From: Burkholderiaceae bacterium
GTDB lineage: Bacteria; Pseudomonadota; Gammaproteobacteria; Burkholderiales; Burkholderiaceae_F
Assembly (NCBI GenBank): GCA_019236735.1
Contig: JAFAIM010000064.1
Coordinates: 1 to 43,600 of the forward strand
DNA: 43,600 bases
Direction of reading: 5' to 3'
The notes beneath the pieces were generated by a model that saw nothing but the letters and a program-made list of their open reading frames with translations, did not search any database and was not told where the DNA came from. The first letter of the stretch is position 1; each line of letters opens with the position of its first letter. Positions 19,356-28,440 of the stretch are shown in pieces. Made by a program: the position numbers and the translations under genes.

Positions 19356-20246
19356 TCAATTGACGTGCACCGCCGCATGCGGGGCGGAGGCGTTCATCAT
19401 CTGCTCGATCCGGTCCAGCGGGATCATCCCGGGGGCGCGATGCCCGTCGGCGAACACCAGCGTCGGAGTCCCGGTCACGCTGAGGTGGTGGCCGAGGGCC
19501 ATTACATCGTCGATCGGTGTCTTGCAACCCTGTGCGGCCTTCTCCGGCGGCTGTCCGTCGATCATCAGGTGGGCCCAGGCAGCTGCCGGGTCCTTCGAGC
19601 ACCAGACTCCGGTGGACTTGGTCACCGAGTCATCCGACAGGATCGGGTACAGGAACACGTAGATGGTCGCGTTGTTCAGCGTGCGAATGTCATGCTCGAG
19701 GCGCTTGCAGTACGGACAGTTTGGGTCCTCGAAGATCGCGAGCTGGCGCGAACCATCGCCTCGAACGATCTTGAATGCGAGCTGCAACGGCAGCGAGGAG
19801 AAATCGACTCGCAATACCTCTTCGCTGCGCTTGGCGGTCAGATCCTCCTGCGTGCGCGTGTCGTACAAGTGCCCGGTGATCAGGTAGTCGGCGTTTTCGT
19901 CGACATAGACGATCTCGCTGTCGACCACGACCTCGAACATGCCGAACGGCAGCCTGCGAATCGAATTGATCTTGCCCGGGACTTTGGCAGCGACGCGCTC
20001 CCGCACGATTTCTTCCATCGGTCCCGACGAGCCGGCTGCCGTCTGGGGAGCCTGCGAAACCTGGAGAGGCGCAACAGCACTTTGCGCGCTCGAAGCACCG
20101 GCAGCGGGAGCCGGCACCCGCGCAACTGCGGTCGGCCCAGCGGCGGCGGGCGCCTTTGCGACGCTCCCAGCGACCGGCTGGTTGGCACAGCCTGGCAAGA
20201 CCGACAACAGAAGCAGGGAAACTGCGGCAGTCCAGAGAACCTTCAT
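19356..20246 (-). CDS. DsbC-like thiol:disulfide isomerase, predicted lipoprotein
   Basis: A 296-residue exported protein. The N-terminus has a hydrophobic signal ending in LPGC with lipobox cysteine C20, so it is probably membrane anchored. Residues 21-75 are rich in alanine and proline and form a flexible linker. A DsbC dimerisation domain (about 78-145) and a thioredoxin fold follow, with the active site CPYC at 177-180 (FEDPNCPYCKRLE), then the cis-proline TGTPTLVF. DsbC normally isomerises disulfides as a soluble periplasmic dimer kept reduced by DsbD. The lipid anchor and long linker are the unusual points. It follows the UbiH-family gene by 139 bases. Confidence 0.9.
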   Translation of the reverse strand: MKVLWTAAVSLLLLSVLPGCANQPVAGSVAKAPAAAGPTAVARVPAPAAGASSAQSAVAPLQVSQAPQTAAGSSGPMEEIVRERVAAKVPGKINSIRRLPFGMFEVVVDSEIVYVDENADYLITGHLYDTRTQEDLTAKRSEEVLRVDFSSLPLQLAFKIVRGDGSRQLAIFEDPNCPYCKRLEHDIRTLNNATIYVFLYPILSDDSVTKSTGVWCSKDPAAAWAHLMIDGQPPEKAAQGCKTPIDDVMALGHHLSVTGTPTLVFADGHRAPGMIPLDRIEQMMNASAPHAAVHVN

Positions 20247-20385
20247 GGTGGTCCCAATCTTGCGTTTCCAATCCCGTGTGTTTCCAGGTTTCCAGTCCCT
20301 TGCGTTTCGCCGATCAGGCGAAGGTGCAGTCTAACCGGCCCAGCGCGTGCAGCGCGATGGAAGAGGGCCCGCTTACGGTAGGGAA

Positions 20386-21570
20386 TCAACCCATTGCTCG
20401 CCGGATCAGCAGGTTTTTCAGCGGGGGGACCGCCTGCACCCAGTTCAACCCGCGGTTGCGAATCCAACGGATCGCCGGATCCTGCGACCCGAACATCCCC
20501 GCCAGCGAGTTAATGGTCAGCCGCATCAAGCTCACCGCCTCGGCGCGCGCGCGTTCATGCCGGCGCAATAGCACCAGGTCGCCCGGATCGCGCCAGGTCT
20601 CGCGCGCCGAAAGCACGGCAAGCAACTGCGCCGCATCCTGCAGCCCCAGGTTCAACCCCTGTCCCGCAAGCGGGTGAACCACATGGGCAGCGTCACCGAT
20701 CAAGACCAGCCGCTCGGCAACCACGTGTTGCACCCGCAGATCGGCCAGCGCGAATCCGTGTGCCTGGCCCACGCACACCAACGCTCCGAGCCGTGCGTGC
20801 GTGCGCCTGCCGACGCGTTCGGCCAACTCCGCCGCAGGCAGCGCGAGCAGCTCGGTTGCCAGCAGCTGCGGCGCCGACCAGACGAGCGAGACATATCGAC
20901 CCGGCAACGGGAGTAGCGCAACCACCCCTTCATCGGTGAACCACTGGCCGGCAACTCCACCGTGCGGCTGCTCGCTCGCAAAGTTGGCGACAACCGCCGT
21001 CTGCTGGAACGCACTTTCTACGGCGCTCAAGCCCACGGCACTGCGCACCGCCGAATTCCTGCCATCGGCTCCGACCAGCAGGCGGCAATCGATCGAGCGG
21101 CCGCTGGCAAGGCGAACTTGCGCCGCGTTCGGTCCGGAGTCGAATGCCGCGAACGCATCGTCCACGTGCGACAGCGAAGGGGCAAAGCCGGCTGCCATCC
21201 ACAGCACGCGCACGAGCTCGCTTTCCTCGACGATCGTCGCCAGACGCTCGACGGCCGCTGCATACGCATCGAAGTCGAGCAATCCGCCCGAGTCGCCCTC
21301 GATCCGCATCCGAGTGACCGGCTGGATGCGCGTTCGATCGATGTGCGGCCAAGCCCGCACCCGCTCCAACAGGTCGATCGAGGCGCGTGCGAGGGCGTAG
21401 ATGCGAGGGTCGAACGGAGCTTCCGCTGTCGGCACGCGGGGCCGCGCGGGCGGCGCAGGACCGATCAGCGCGACGCGCAAGCCGAGCTGCGCGCACCCGA
21501 CGGCAGCCGTCAACCCAACCACGCCGGTGCCAACAACGGCCACGTCGAAGGAAGCTGTCTGGTCGGCCAT
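20386..21570 (-). CDS. UbiH/UbiF/VisC-family FAD monooxygenase
   Basis: A 394-residue flavoprotein hydroxylase of ubiquinone biosynthesis. The FAD dinucleotide-binding motif VVGTGVVGLTAA lies near 11-22, the conserved LLVGADGRNSAVR segment in the middle, and LIGDAAHVVHPLAGQGLNLG, the second FAD motif, in the C-terminal half. The length is normal. Which ring position it hydroxylates cannot be decided from the sequence. It diverges from the RNase Z-like gene. Confidence 0.9.
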   Translation of the reverse strand: MADQTASFDVAVVGTGVVGLTAAVGCAQLGLRVALIGPAPPARPRVPTAEAPFDPRIYALARASIDLLERVRAWPHIDRTRIQPVTRMRIEGDSGGLLDFDAYAAAVERLATIVEESELVRVLWMAAGFAPSLSHVDDAFAAFDSGPNAAQVRLASGRSIDCRLLVGADGRNSAVRSAVGLSAVESAFQQTAVVANFASEQPHGGVAGQWFTDEGVVALLPLPGRYVSLVWSAPQLLATELLALPAAELAERVGRRTHARLGALVCVGQAHGFALADLRVQHVVAERLVLIGDAAHVVHPLAGQGLNLGLQDAAQLLAVLSARETWRDPGDLVLLRRHERARAEAVSLMRLTINSLAGMFGSQDPAIRWIRNRGLNWVQAVPPLKNLLIRRAMG

Positions 21571-21654
21571 TTGGTTCCATCCGATCCGGTGTTCCGGTCG
21601 GCGCGGCGTTATACCTTATAAATCGGGCGCGGGATTATGCTCTGACGCGATCGA

Positions 21655-22671
21655 ATGCGCCATCTGTTCGAACCCAGCCCGGTCAACGACGCGTTCGGCG
21701 ACCCCGGCCTGTATATCGATTTCCGCGACGAGCGCCGCGCGCTGCTGGTCGACCTCGGCGACATCACAGCGCTGCCGCCACGCAAGCTGATGCGGCTGTC
21801 GCATGTGCTGGTCAGCCACACCCACATGGATCACTTCTCCGGCTTCGATCATTTGCTGCGCGTGGTGCTCGGTCGAAAGGAGGAGATCACCCTGGTCGGC
21901 GGGCCCGGCTTCCTTTCCTCGGTCGAGCACAAGCTGCGCGCGTATTCGTGGAACGTGGTGCACCGCTACGAAATCCCGCTCTCGCTCCATGTGCGCGAGG
22001 TCGCGATCGACGGTAGGGATCTGCAAGCACGCTTTTGCAGCCGCACGGCGTTCGAGCGCCAGGCGCAGCCGCCGATGGAGCGCGTCGGCGACGTTCTGCA
22101 CGAGGAAGCGGCGTTCCGCCTGCGCGGCCGTTTCGTCGATCACGACATCCCGTGCCTGGCGTTCGCGATCGAGGAAAAAGCGCGCTTGAAAGTGGACAAG
22201 GCTCGGCTGGCGCAGCTTGGGATCGGAACGGGACCGTGGCTGCGCGAGCTCAAGCATGCGGTACTGACGGGTGCGGCAGAGACGGCGCCGATCGAGCTGC
22301 GCTGGCGCGACGCCGCCGGCGAGCATTGTGAGAGCCGGCAGATCGGGCAGCTGCGCGATGTGATCCTGGACATGGTTCCGGGCCGGCGAATCGGCTACGT
22401 GACCGATCTGCGCTACACGGAGGACAACGCCGCCGCGCTGTGTGCGTTGCTGGCGGACGTGGATCTGCTGTTCATCGAAAGCGTGTTCCTCGAAAGCGAC
22501 CGCGAGCAGGCCGCGCGTAAGAACCACTTGACCGCACGCCAGGCGGGTGAGCTTGCACGCCGTGTCGGCGCCAAAGCGGTTGTTCCGTTCCACTTCTCGC
22601 CGCGCTACGAGGGACGTGCAGCAGAGCTGATCGCGGAGAACCAGGCCGCGTGGGCGGGAGTTAACCAGTAA
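21655..22671 (+). CDS. RNase Z-like metallo-beta-lactamase-fold hydrolase
   Basis: A 338-residue MBL-fold protein. The zinc motif is SHTHMDHFSG with H55, H57, D59 and H60, and the GYVTDLRYTEDN and VPFHFSPRYEG segments resemble those of ribonuclease Z. The order fits tRNA 3'-processing nucleases and related hydrolases. A tRNA-Phe gene lies 93 bases downstream. That proximity is suggestive but may be coincidence. Identity as a true tRNase Z is not certain. Confidence 0.82.
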   Translation: MRHLFEPSPVNDAFGDPGLYIDFRDERRALLVDLGDITALPPRKLMRLSHVLVSHTHMDHFSGFDHLLRVVLGRKEEITLVGGPGFLSSVEHKLRAYSWNVVHRYEIPLSLHVREVAIDGRDLQARFCSRTAFERQAQPPMERVGDVLHEEAAFRLRGRFVDHDIPCLAFAIEEKARLKVDKARLAQLGIGTGPWLRELKHAVLTGAAETAPIELRWRDAAGEHCESRQIGQLRDVILDMVPGRRIGYVTDLRYTEDNAAALCALLADVDLLFIESVFLESDREQAARKNHLTARQAGELARRVGAKAVVPFHFSPRYEGRAAELIAENQAAWAGVNQ

Positions 22672-22764
22672 GAGCTAGGCGTCGGCTATCATCGCGCACT
22701 TGCCTCTGCACATTGGTGCGCAAGTGCAGCGGTAATTCGCAAGTCAGCTGCAAGTCGTTGCGAC

Positions 22765-22840
<76 letters not shown>

Positions 22841-22959
22841 GTAACCTTCCCCCAGTCAGTGCAGCACAGTGCGCGTCAGTGACGATATGTCGCTGAATTG
22901 ACGGCGCAATCTTCCCTCTCGTAGCGTCGCTGCGTGCGCTGTGGTGTCGCCTCAGTGCG

Positions 22960-23027
22960 ACCCGATGCAGCCCAAAAACGGTGACGGGCCGGTAATCGGC
23001 GGGAGGTGGAAAACATGCCATTGCACG
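22960..23027 (+). repeat. 68-base repeat, copy A (integrase leader and first codons)
   Basis: This 68-base stretch matches 30359-30426 with two mismatches. It includes GGGAGGTGG, a good ribosome-binding site, and an ATG that begins MPLH. It is thus the 5' leader and first codons of the integrase. In copy A the coding sequence jumps directly to the integrase C-terminus. Confidence 0.9.
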
Positions 23028-23321
23028 CGATATCGCTCGCTTACCACGGTCCACGGCGTCTGCCGCGCCAGCTTCTCGACCTGGGCCAACGACAACGGCG
23101 TCGCCCGCCCGGACGTCATCGAAGCCTGCCTGGCGCACCGCGAGGCCGACAAGGTGCGAGCCGCCTACAACCGTGCCGGTTTCCACGCGGAGCGAGCAGC
23201 GCTGCTGCGCGCGTGGAGCGACTTCTGCGACGGGCGGGAATCGGCGGGTGAGGCCGCGCGCGGCCGCAAGTCTGCGGACGTCGTGCAATTTCCGGCGCAA
23301 GTCGCAAGCCGATTCCGGTGA
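23015..23321 (+). pseudogene. tyrosine-recombinase integrase, internally deleted
   Basis: After the MPLH start codons the sequence passes, with a frame change, into an integrase C-terminal part. In the frame ending at 23321 the catalytic segment HGVCRASFSTWAND is followed by IEACLAH and the nucleophile region VRAAYNRAGF, then a RAWSDFCDG tail. This is the P4-type integrase pattern HxxR...H...Y. The N-terminal DNA-binding domain and the first catalytic arginine are missing. The position right beside the tRNA is where such an integrase normally sits. Confidence 0.85.
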
Positions 23322-23759
23322 ATTTGTCGGTGAGCCCGCGGTGACCAGCCAGGGAGGCCGCGGAGAGCAAGGCGGAGCGCCAGGTTCGGAGGCGCGTTCG
23401 GGATTCAAACCGTTTGACCGCTTTCGCGGGCGTCACGCTCGAGGCCGCGCTGTGGCTGTTCGGGAAGATTCACGCGGCGGCGATGGCTCGCACGGATTCC
23501 GAAGCTGCGTTGCGCCGCGTGAACTCTTACAACGCGCAGGCCATGCGCGAAAGTATGCGCGGTTGCGGGGAGGGTCGAAGGTCGTGCTCTCGTTAACCGA
23601 AATCGAGCTTCATCGGAGTACATAGCGGCGGCCATGAAATGCACCCTGGAGAGGATCTGAGCAATGCTCTCGCCTTCCGACCGATGAGGCCATTTGGCGG
23701 GACCCGCACCGTTGTGCACTGACCTGCCACTGCAACTGGCGTCCCCAAGGTATGTTTGC
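23322..23759. other. unassigned island sequence
   Basis: No convincing gene is seen. A 60-codon plus-strand frame at 23414-23596 has no recognisable domain. The stretch is probably debris between the integrase remnant and the group II intron scar. Confidence 0.5.
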
Positions 23760-23827
23760 GGTAGGGATGCCCGTTACCGAGCACCCCCCGCACAGATCCG
23801 GGCGTGCCCGATTCAGGCACTCGGCTC
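23760..23827 (-). mobile_element. 3' remnant of a group II intron (domains V and VI)
   Basis: On the minus strand 23827-23795 begins GAGCCG, contains a GTGCC/GGCAC hairpin and ends CCCGGATC, the layout of catalytic domain V with its AGC triad. It continues into TGTGCGGGGGG and a GGTGCTCGGTAACGGGCATC hairpin with a CCCTACC end, resembling domain VI. This order is familiar from the 3' ends of proteobacterial group II introns. The upstream reverse transcriptase gene is not recognisable. The call is from remembered consensus, not a covariance search. Confidence 0.5.
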
Positions 23828-23999
23828 CCACCTTGGGTGGCGAACGTCGAAGCGTTGGTCGGGCCAGAGGTGCAGGATGTTCGGTAGCGGCATCATGAGC
23901 GGACCTGTCCCGGTGCGCTTGTACGCAAGCTCGACGCCGAGACCCAGGATTCGCGTCTCGGGCTAAAGTCAGGCCAGGAATTGCCGATGCTAAGGAACG

Positions 24000-24542
24000 A
24001 TGTGCAGGAGATCGTTCCGTTCTGTGTCGCGGACACCCTCAAAAGCTCCCGTAGCCTGGGTTCGGGTCAAACGTCTCGCGCAGGCCCCGGCCCTTGCAAG
24101 CGCGGGGCTATGTGCTATCGGCCTTGCTTTAACGCAACCGGCGTCTGCAGAACAACAGCCACCCAAGCTGCTCGTCTCGGCGCGGATTGCAACGTACTTT
24201 CGGATGCAGGTGGAGCGGCAGGTTTCGGAACTCACTATTGCGCGAGGGGATGTCGCGCGCGGCTATGTCGACGTTCCCGCTGGATCGGCGTTTTGGCTCC
24301 TCTCCAACGCTCCGGACGGCTTCCTGATCGATTTTCAGCCACGCGCCTCAGTGTTCCGCTCCGTGCAGATCACGGGGCTTCAGCACCCTGCCGAAATTCC
24401 CGACAGCGGTGGAGTTGTGTTGCTGGAAGCGCCTCACGGTCGAGCCATACGTTGCCTCCTGGGTTATCGCTTCTATCTGCGTCCGGAGGTCGCGCCGGGC
24501 ACGTATCCCTGGCCCTTGGCCATCTCCGCGCGCTCTGCATAG
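24000..24542 (+). CDS. exported beta-rich protein beside the pilus operon, unknown function
   Basis: A 180-residue protein with a long basic N-region and a hydrophobic stretch ending ALTQPASA near residue 50, consistent with Sec export. The mature part alternates short hydrophobic strands (LLVSARI, LTIARGDVARGYVDVP, FLIDFQP, YRFYLRPEVAPGTYPWPL), which suggests a beta-sandwich. No catalytic motif is seen. AAGGA lies just before the ATG. It converges on the last pilus gene with 30 bases between. Its place and fold type suggest an accessory of the pilus, but this is inference; I do not recognise a named family. Confidence 0.7.
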   Translation: MCRRSFRSVSRTPSKAPVAWVRVKRLAQAPALASAGLCAIGLALTQPASAEQQPPKLLVSARIATYFRMQVERQVSELTIARGDVARGYVDVPAGSAFWLLSNAPDGFLIDFQPRASVFRSVQITGLQHPAEIPDSGGVVLLEAPHGRAIRCLLGYRFYLRPEVAPGTYPWPLAISARSA

Positions 24543-24572
24543 CAACCCGGGCGCGTCGCCTCGATAGGCGCC

Positions 24573-25079
24573 TCACGGCATGATGCTGATCGTCAAGGTA
24601 TCGGCGTAGTCGCCGACGCTCACCGCCTGCAGGGGGAAGACTTGCCCAAACAGCGTCGGACTCGCGGTAACGCTTTGCTTCCCTGACACACAGGGCGTCG
24701 TCACCGAAATCATCTGCACCTTGGGCACTCCACCAACGACGCCGTCGCCCCACACCGTGCCCCCGAAAGAATCCAGGTATATCTGGTAATCCATCAAATC
24801 CGCATTTCGCGTGTTTCGCATTTGCCGGCGATTGATCTGACCGGAATCTTGGCTGACTCCGATCGCGATCGTGACTGGTGTTATCTCGGATCTCCCCGAG
24901 GTCCGACAGCACATTATCGGTATCGACACTGACGCGTCCCTTGCAGCAGCAGAAGAGTCGTCATACTCGCCGAAATTCAACACGGCCCCCGCTGGTACGG
25001 TGCACTGCAGAGCCGCGTTTGCGGCCCCGCATAGAGTTAGACCCCCGACCAACAAGGCCGCGCTAAAGGCTCGATTCAC
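24573..25079 (-). CDS. spore coat U domain pilin/tip protein
   Basis: A 168-residue exported protein. A signal peptide ends near CGAANA and the mature part starts ALQCTV. The rest resembles the spore-coat-U (SCPU) domain of archaic chaperone-usher pili, ending in the donor-strand-type pattern YADTLTISIMP. GTG at 25079 is preferred over an upstream ATG-less extension because GGGGGGA lies before it and it overlaps the usher end by 17 bases, giving translational coupling. As the last gene after the usher it could be the tip or a minor subunit, like CsuE, but it has only one domain. Confidence 0.82.
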   Translation of the reverse strand: MNRAFSAALLVGGLTLCGAANAALQCTVPAGAVLNFGEYDDSSAAARDASVSIPIMCCRTSGRSEITPVTIAIGVSQDSGQINRRQMRNTRNADLMDYQIYLDSFGGTVWGDGVVGGVPKVQMISVTTPCVSGKQSVTASPTLFGQVFPLQAVSVGDYADTLTISIMP

Positions 25080-27588
25080 AGGCAAGTCCCCCCAGATCGG
25101 TAACGATGTCGTGGGACGCTGCAATGGTAATCGTCAGATCGCAGGAACCGCCCTCCCATTGCGCATGTGCGGAGTAAAGGCCGGGCGCTGCATCTTCCAC
25201 ATAAAAGTCACCGCCCTGTACGGTCACCGTCTGCAAGGTCCTCCCGGTACCCCTCAGAGCGAGCGCGACGTTCTCGAGGGCGCGGGTGCCTTTGTCCGTC
25301 CGCAGGAAAAGGCGACCACTGATGGCACGCACGCGCCTGACGCCAAAGCGCGCCACGACACCGGAACGATAAGCGGGTCGGATCTCTTGCACCGGGCTAT
25401 GCAAGGAGTAATCGAGCGGAAGGTCTTTGGTCTGGACGGCGATCTCATTGACCTGGTAGGAGCCCAGGTCCGGCACAAAGACGTTGCCATGGGCATCCGT
25501 GACCCCCACCTCTGCGCCGCTTCTCAGGACGCGTACCCCCGGCACCGGAGGGTCGATAGAAGCCAACGTGTAGCTGTCACTGATCGGGCGCCCGAAGTAA
25601 ATACCCTGGTCGATCAATGCGGCCGCGCCCGCGACGGAGGCTTGGAAGTACCCGGCCTGGCCAGGAGAGGAACTGGTATTGCGGGTTCCCTCCACCGTGA
25701 ACACGGCGTCGCGGGCGTTATATTGCACAAACGGAGAAATGCTCTCAGTGACGGCCCCAGCAGCACTGCTGCGTTGGGCAAGGACCCGGTAGCCGAGACC
25801 TTCGCCAATCGGTGGCGTCTGTGCAACCTGGGATGCGTCTGTGTAATCACCACCGGGCAGGTTTTGGTGGCTGACGTTCACCGAAAATCCGTTGCCGGGA
25901 AAGTACGAAATTCCGACGAATGCGGTAAATCCACCCGTCGAGGCCCAGATGTGTCCGAAATTGGCAAAGATCGCGATGTTGTGGGCGAGCGTTCGGTTGT
26001 ACCCGATCGTGGCTGTACGCTGATCGAGCGCTCCCCCGAAAACCGTCTGCACGGAGTAGTCAAGGCTGTATGTTCCACGATTGCCCTTTCCGTAGCTCAG
26101 TCCCGCCGAACCCTGCAGTTTCGGGCGGTACAGGGGCGCAGGGCCAATCACCGAGAATCCTGCCGTCCACCGCCGCAGCGAGAGCTGCGCGCTCAAGGAA
26201 CCAGAGATATAGGTGTCGCTGATGGATGCCGCGGCGCCGGATTGCCTGTCCGATCTGTTATCACGGCTCCCGGCGAGCTCGATCGTAACGACTCCGGCGC
26301 GTACGGTGTTAAAGGAAACATTCGGTCCGCCGTTGGCGTGGCCAGCGGTCGCATCGCCAGACAGGCCAAGAGTGACTGCGTCGCTCCAACCGTAACGGTG
26401 CCAGGCGGAGAGCGCCATGGATCCGTAGTCGTTGCTTGCAAGGCCGTAGTTGTTGCGCATGGCGCCCACGTTATAGCTGTACTCCTCCAGGCCTTTGGCA
26501 AGAAGCTGTGACGAAAAGAAGTACGGGAAACTCACGTGCTGCTCACGTCCGAAGGGATCGCGGATCACGAATTCCAGTTCGTTGAGCCCGGTCCCGGCCG
26601 AAGTGTTCAGGTTTTGCAGAGAAAACGGGCCTGGAGCCACGGATTGCGACTGGACGCGGGCCCCGTTCATGTAGACGTCGATCGTGGAGGGCAGCGCCAC
26701 GGTTCCGGTGAGCCCCGCGAGCGGCGTCTTGATGAAATAGGGGTTCATCTGGTAGAGCTTCGAAACGCCGACTCCTCCGAAGTTGAACGAACTGCCGAGG
26801 TCGCCAGATGCGGCACTCGCGTCCCCCAGCGTCCAGCGGCGCGACGAGTCGGGCTGGTCATATACGAGCTGAGTTTGCAGACGAACGGCACGTCCCTGAC
26901 CAGTGGCGTTCGAATACGAGTGGTCATCGAGTAGCAGCAGTGGACCAAGATTCCAACCCAGCTCAGTCGCGCCGGAATAGGTCGTCGCACTACCCTGCAC
27001 AGATGCGCTCTCGAACTGGTAGTTCAGAAATCCTCCCGCTTCGCGCGGGTGGACAGGAATTGTAGGAAGCGCACCACCCAGATCGAGCTTCCCCTCGGGG
27101 AATGCACCTGGCGGCAACTGGATATCCAGCACCAGCGTCTTTTCGTTCCAGTGAACGATGGCGCCAGGAATTTCAGCGAGCGCGACGTACGCATCGCCAT
27201 TCACTTGAACGGACTGGCGAAGCGGCTCGCGAAGTCCCATCGCGAGAAGATCTCGCAGTCGCAGCAGGAAACCGCCTTGGCCGGTCATCAACGTGACGAA
27301 GTCTCCCTTCGGGGTCCCGTTGAGGCGGACGGCGGCGAGAACCTGCGCGAGGCGACCGTCCGGGGTCCGTTCACCCTGTTCCGGGAGCGACGCCCCAGCC
27401 GCCCCAAGCTTCTGCGCAGCATCCGTGCCGGGCGCTGCCTCGGTTGTTGAGCGGTCAAAGTCCGCCTGAGGAGACGACGCGAACACCGGAGGTAACAGCA
27501 TTTCAAGGCTTACGATGGCTCCGATCAGGACGTCACGAAATGCCCTGCCGCAGGGCAGGCGCACTCGAGGTTGAGCCTCGCCGCCCAC
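25063..27588 (-). CDS. outer membrane usher of an archaic chaperone-usher pilus
   Basis: An 841-residue FimD/CsuD-like usher that secretes and assembles pilin subunits through the outer membrane. A signal segment (DVLIGAIVSLEMLLPP) precedes the N-terminal subunit-binding domain, then a long beta-barrel rich in aromatic strand ends, with a plug-type region near LPSTIDVYMNGARV. The C-terminal domains include GVRVLRSG, VTDAHGNVFVPDLGSYQVNEI and a terminal cysteine pair (GGSC and LAC). The longest frame would need a TTG start at 27636. GTG at 27588, one base after the chaperone stop, gives a better signal peptide. The start remains uncertain. Confidence 0.9.
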   Translation of the reverse strand: MGGEAQPRVRLPCGRAFRDVLIGAIVSLEMLLPPVFASSPQADFDRSTTEAAPGTDAAQKLGAAGASLPEQGERTPDGRLAQVLAAVRLNGTPKGDFVTLMTGQGGFLLRLRDLLAMGLREPLRQSVQVNGDAYVALAEIPGAIVHWNEKTLVLDIQLPPGAFPEGKLDLGGALPTIPVHPREAGGFLNYQFESASVQGSATTYSGATELGWNLGPLLLLDDHSYSNATGQGRAVRLQTQLVYDQPDSSRRWTLGDASAASGDLGSSFNFGGVGVSKLYQMNPYFIKTPLAGLTGTVALPSTIDVYMNGARVQSQSVAPGPFSLQNLNTSAGTGLNELEFVIRDPFGREQHVSFPYFFSSQLLAKGLEEYSYNVGAMRNNYGLASNDYGSMALSAWHRYGWSDAVTLGLSGDATAGHANGGPNVSFNTVRAGVVTIELAGSRDNRSDRQSGAAASISDTYISGSLSAQLSLRRWTAGFSVIGPAPLYRPKLQGSAGLSYGKGNRGTYSLDYSVQTVFGGALDQRTATIGYNRTLAHNIAIFANFGHIWASTGGFTAFVGISYFPGNGFSVNVSHQNLPGGDYTDASQVAQTPPIGEGLGYRVLAQRSSAAGAVTESISPFVQYNARDAVFTVEGTRNTSSSPGQAGYFQASVAGAAALIDQGIYFGRPISDSYTLASIDPPVPGVRVLRSGAEVGVTDAHGNVFVPDLGSYQVNEIAVQTKDLPLDYSLHSPVQEIRPAYRSGVVARFGVRRVRAISGRLFLRTDKGTRALENVALALRGTGRTLQTVTVQGGDFYVEDAAPGLYSAHAQWEGGSCDLTITIAASHDIVTDLGGLACESSL

Positions 27589-27589
27589 A

Positions 27590-28366
27590 TCACTTGCCCA
27601 CGCAGTCGGTAGGATTCCAATCGAAGGATCGTTCAATCGTTCCGATACGGTCTGTCTTCAGCACAACGTCGATGCGGTTCAGCTTGGTGCAAACCTCATA
27701 TGAGATGGCCGTGCTTATCACCTTGGTGGAAACCGCCAGTACATAGCCGCCGACAATCTCCTTTTCATATCCGTGTCCGGATCTGATCAGTAGCGACTGG
27801 ATCTGAAAGTTCTGGTTTCCGCTGTTTCGCACGGACACGGAAATTCCGTTCTCCGTAGCCTGCAGCGCCGCGATGGCGCCTGCAAAGTTTTCGGTGTCAG
27901 GACGCACAAAGACCGGGACTCCAAAGCGGACGAGGAAAAGAACCTGGGCTGGCTTCGCGTCGCCTCCGGCCGATTGCGGCAACTCTTCCAAGAACAGGCG
28001 GTACGACTTCTCGGTCGCGCCTGGCGGCGCCTTCCAACCGAGGCGGATCACTTGCTGCTCCTGCTTCTGTATTGAAAAAATCCGAGGGAAGAAGATGAGG
28101 TCGTCGGAATCTCGGTAGACGTCGTTTCCAGCTGGATCTTGTGTCCATTCGACAAGCTTGGCTCGCATCTGAATCGTTCTTGCTGTCTCATCGTTGCTGA
28201 TCGTGATGCTGTCGGATCGGCTCTTGCGGTCCAGGTCGATGCGGATCGGCGAGACGCTAAACTGGCCGGCGTAGGAAGGTGGCGCGAGAAGCACGATCGC
28301 CCAAATCGCCAGCGGGCGGATGACAGCCTTTGGCCAAAACCCGTTGGCTCGATCCACCGGATTCAT
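27590..28366 (-). CDS. periplasmic pilus chaperone
   Basis: A 258-residue PapD/CsuC-like chaperone. A signal peptide ends near PPSYA, and the mature domain begins GQFSVSPIRIDLD. The conserved block LIFFPRIFSIQKQEQQVIRL contains the usual P..F.I..gq.Q.iR pattern of domain 1, and YRLFLEELP closes it. Domain 2 follows with a FLVRFGVPVFV strand. It caps pilin subunits by donor-strand complementation. The second ATG (28366) is preferred over 28444 because it has AGGA upstream and gives a normal signal peptide. Confidence 0.92.
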   Translation of the reverse strand: MNPVDRANGFWPKAVIRPLAIWAIVLLAPPSYAGQFSVSPIRIDLDRKSRSDSITISNDETARTIQMRAKLVEWTQDPAGNDVYRDSDDLIFFPRIFSIQKQEQQVIRLGWKAPPGATEKSYRLFLEELPQSAGGDAKPAQVLFLVRFGVPVFVRPDTENFAGAIAALQATENGISVSVRNSGNQNFQIQSLLIRSGHGYEKEIVGGYVLAVSTKVISTAISYEVCTKLNRIDVVLKTDRIGTIERSFDWNPTDCVGK

Positions 28367-28440
28367 CGTGATCGTTCCTACTCCGGTGATGGCGAGGGCA
28401 GCTGCTCGTTGGGAGCTCAGTCTGCCCTTGCTTTGGGATC

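Noticed and set aside
22696-22727. 8-bp inverted repeat GCACTTGC/GCAAGTGC upstream of tRNA-Phe as a terminator of the MBL gene
   Set aside because: The 16-base loop is large and no T tract follows; it may be chance.
24557-24570. CGCCT/AGGCG hairpin as a terminator between the pilus operon and the convergent gene
   Set aside because: Only five base pairs and no T tract.
24871-26511. 546-codon plus-strand frame
   Set aside because: It is antisense to the usher gene and has no domain.
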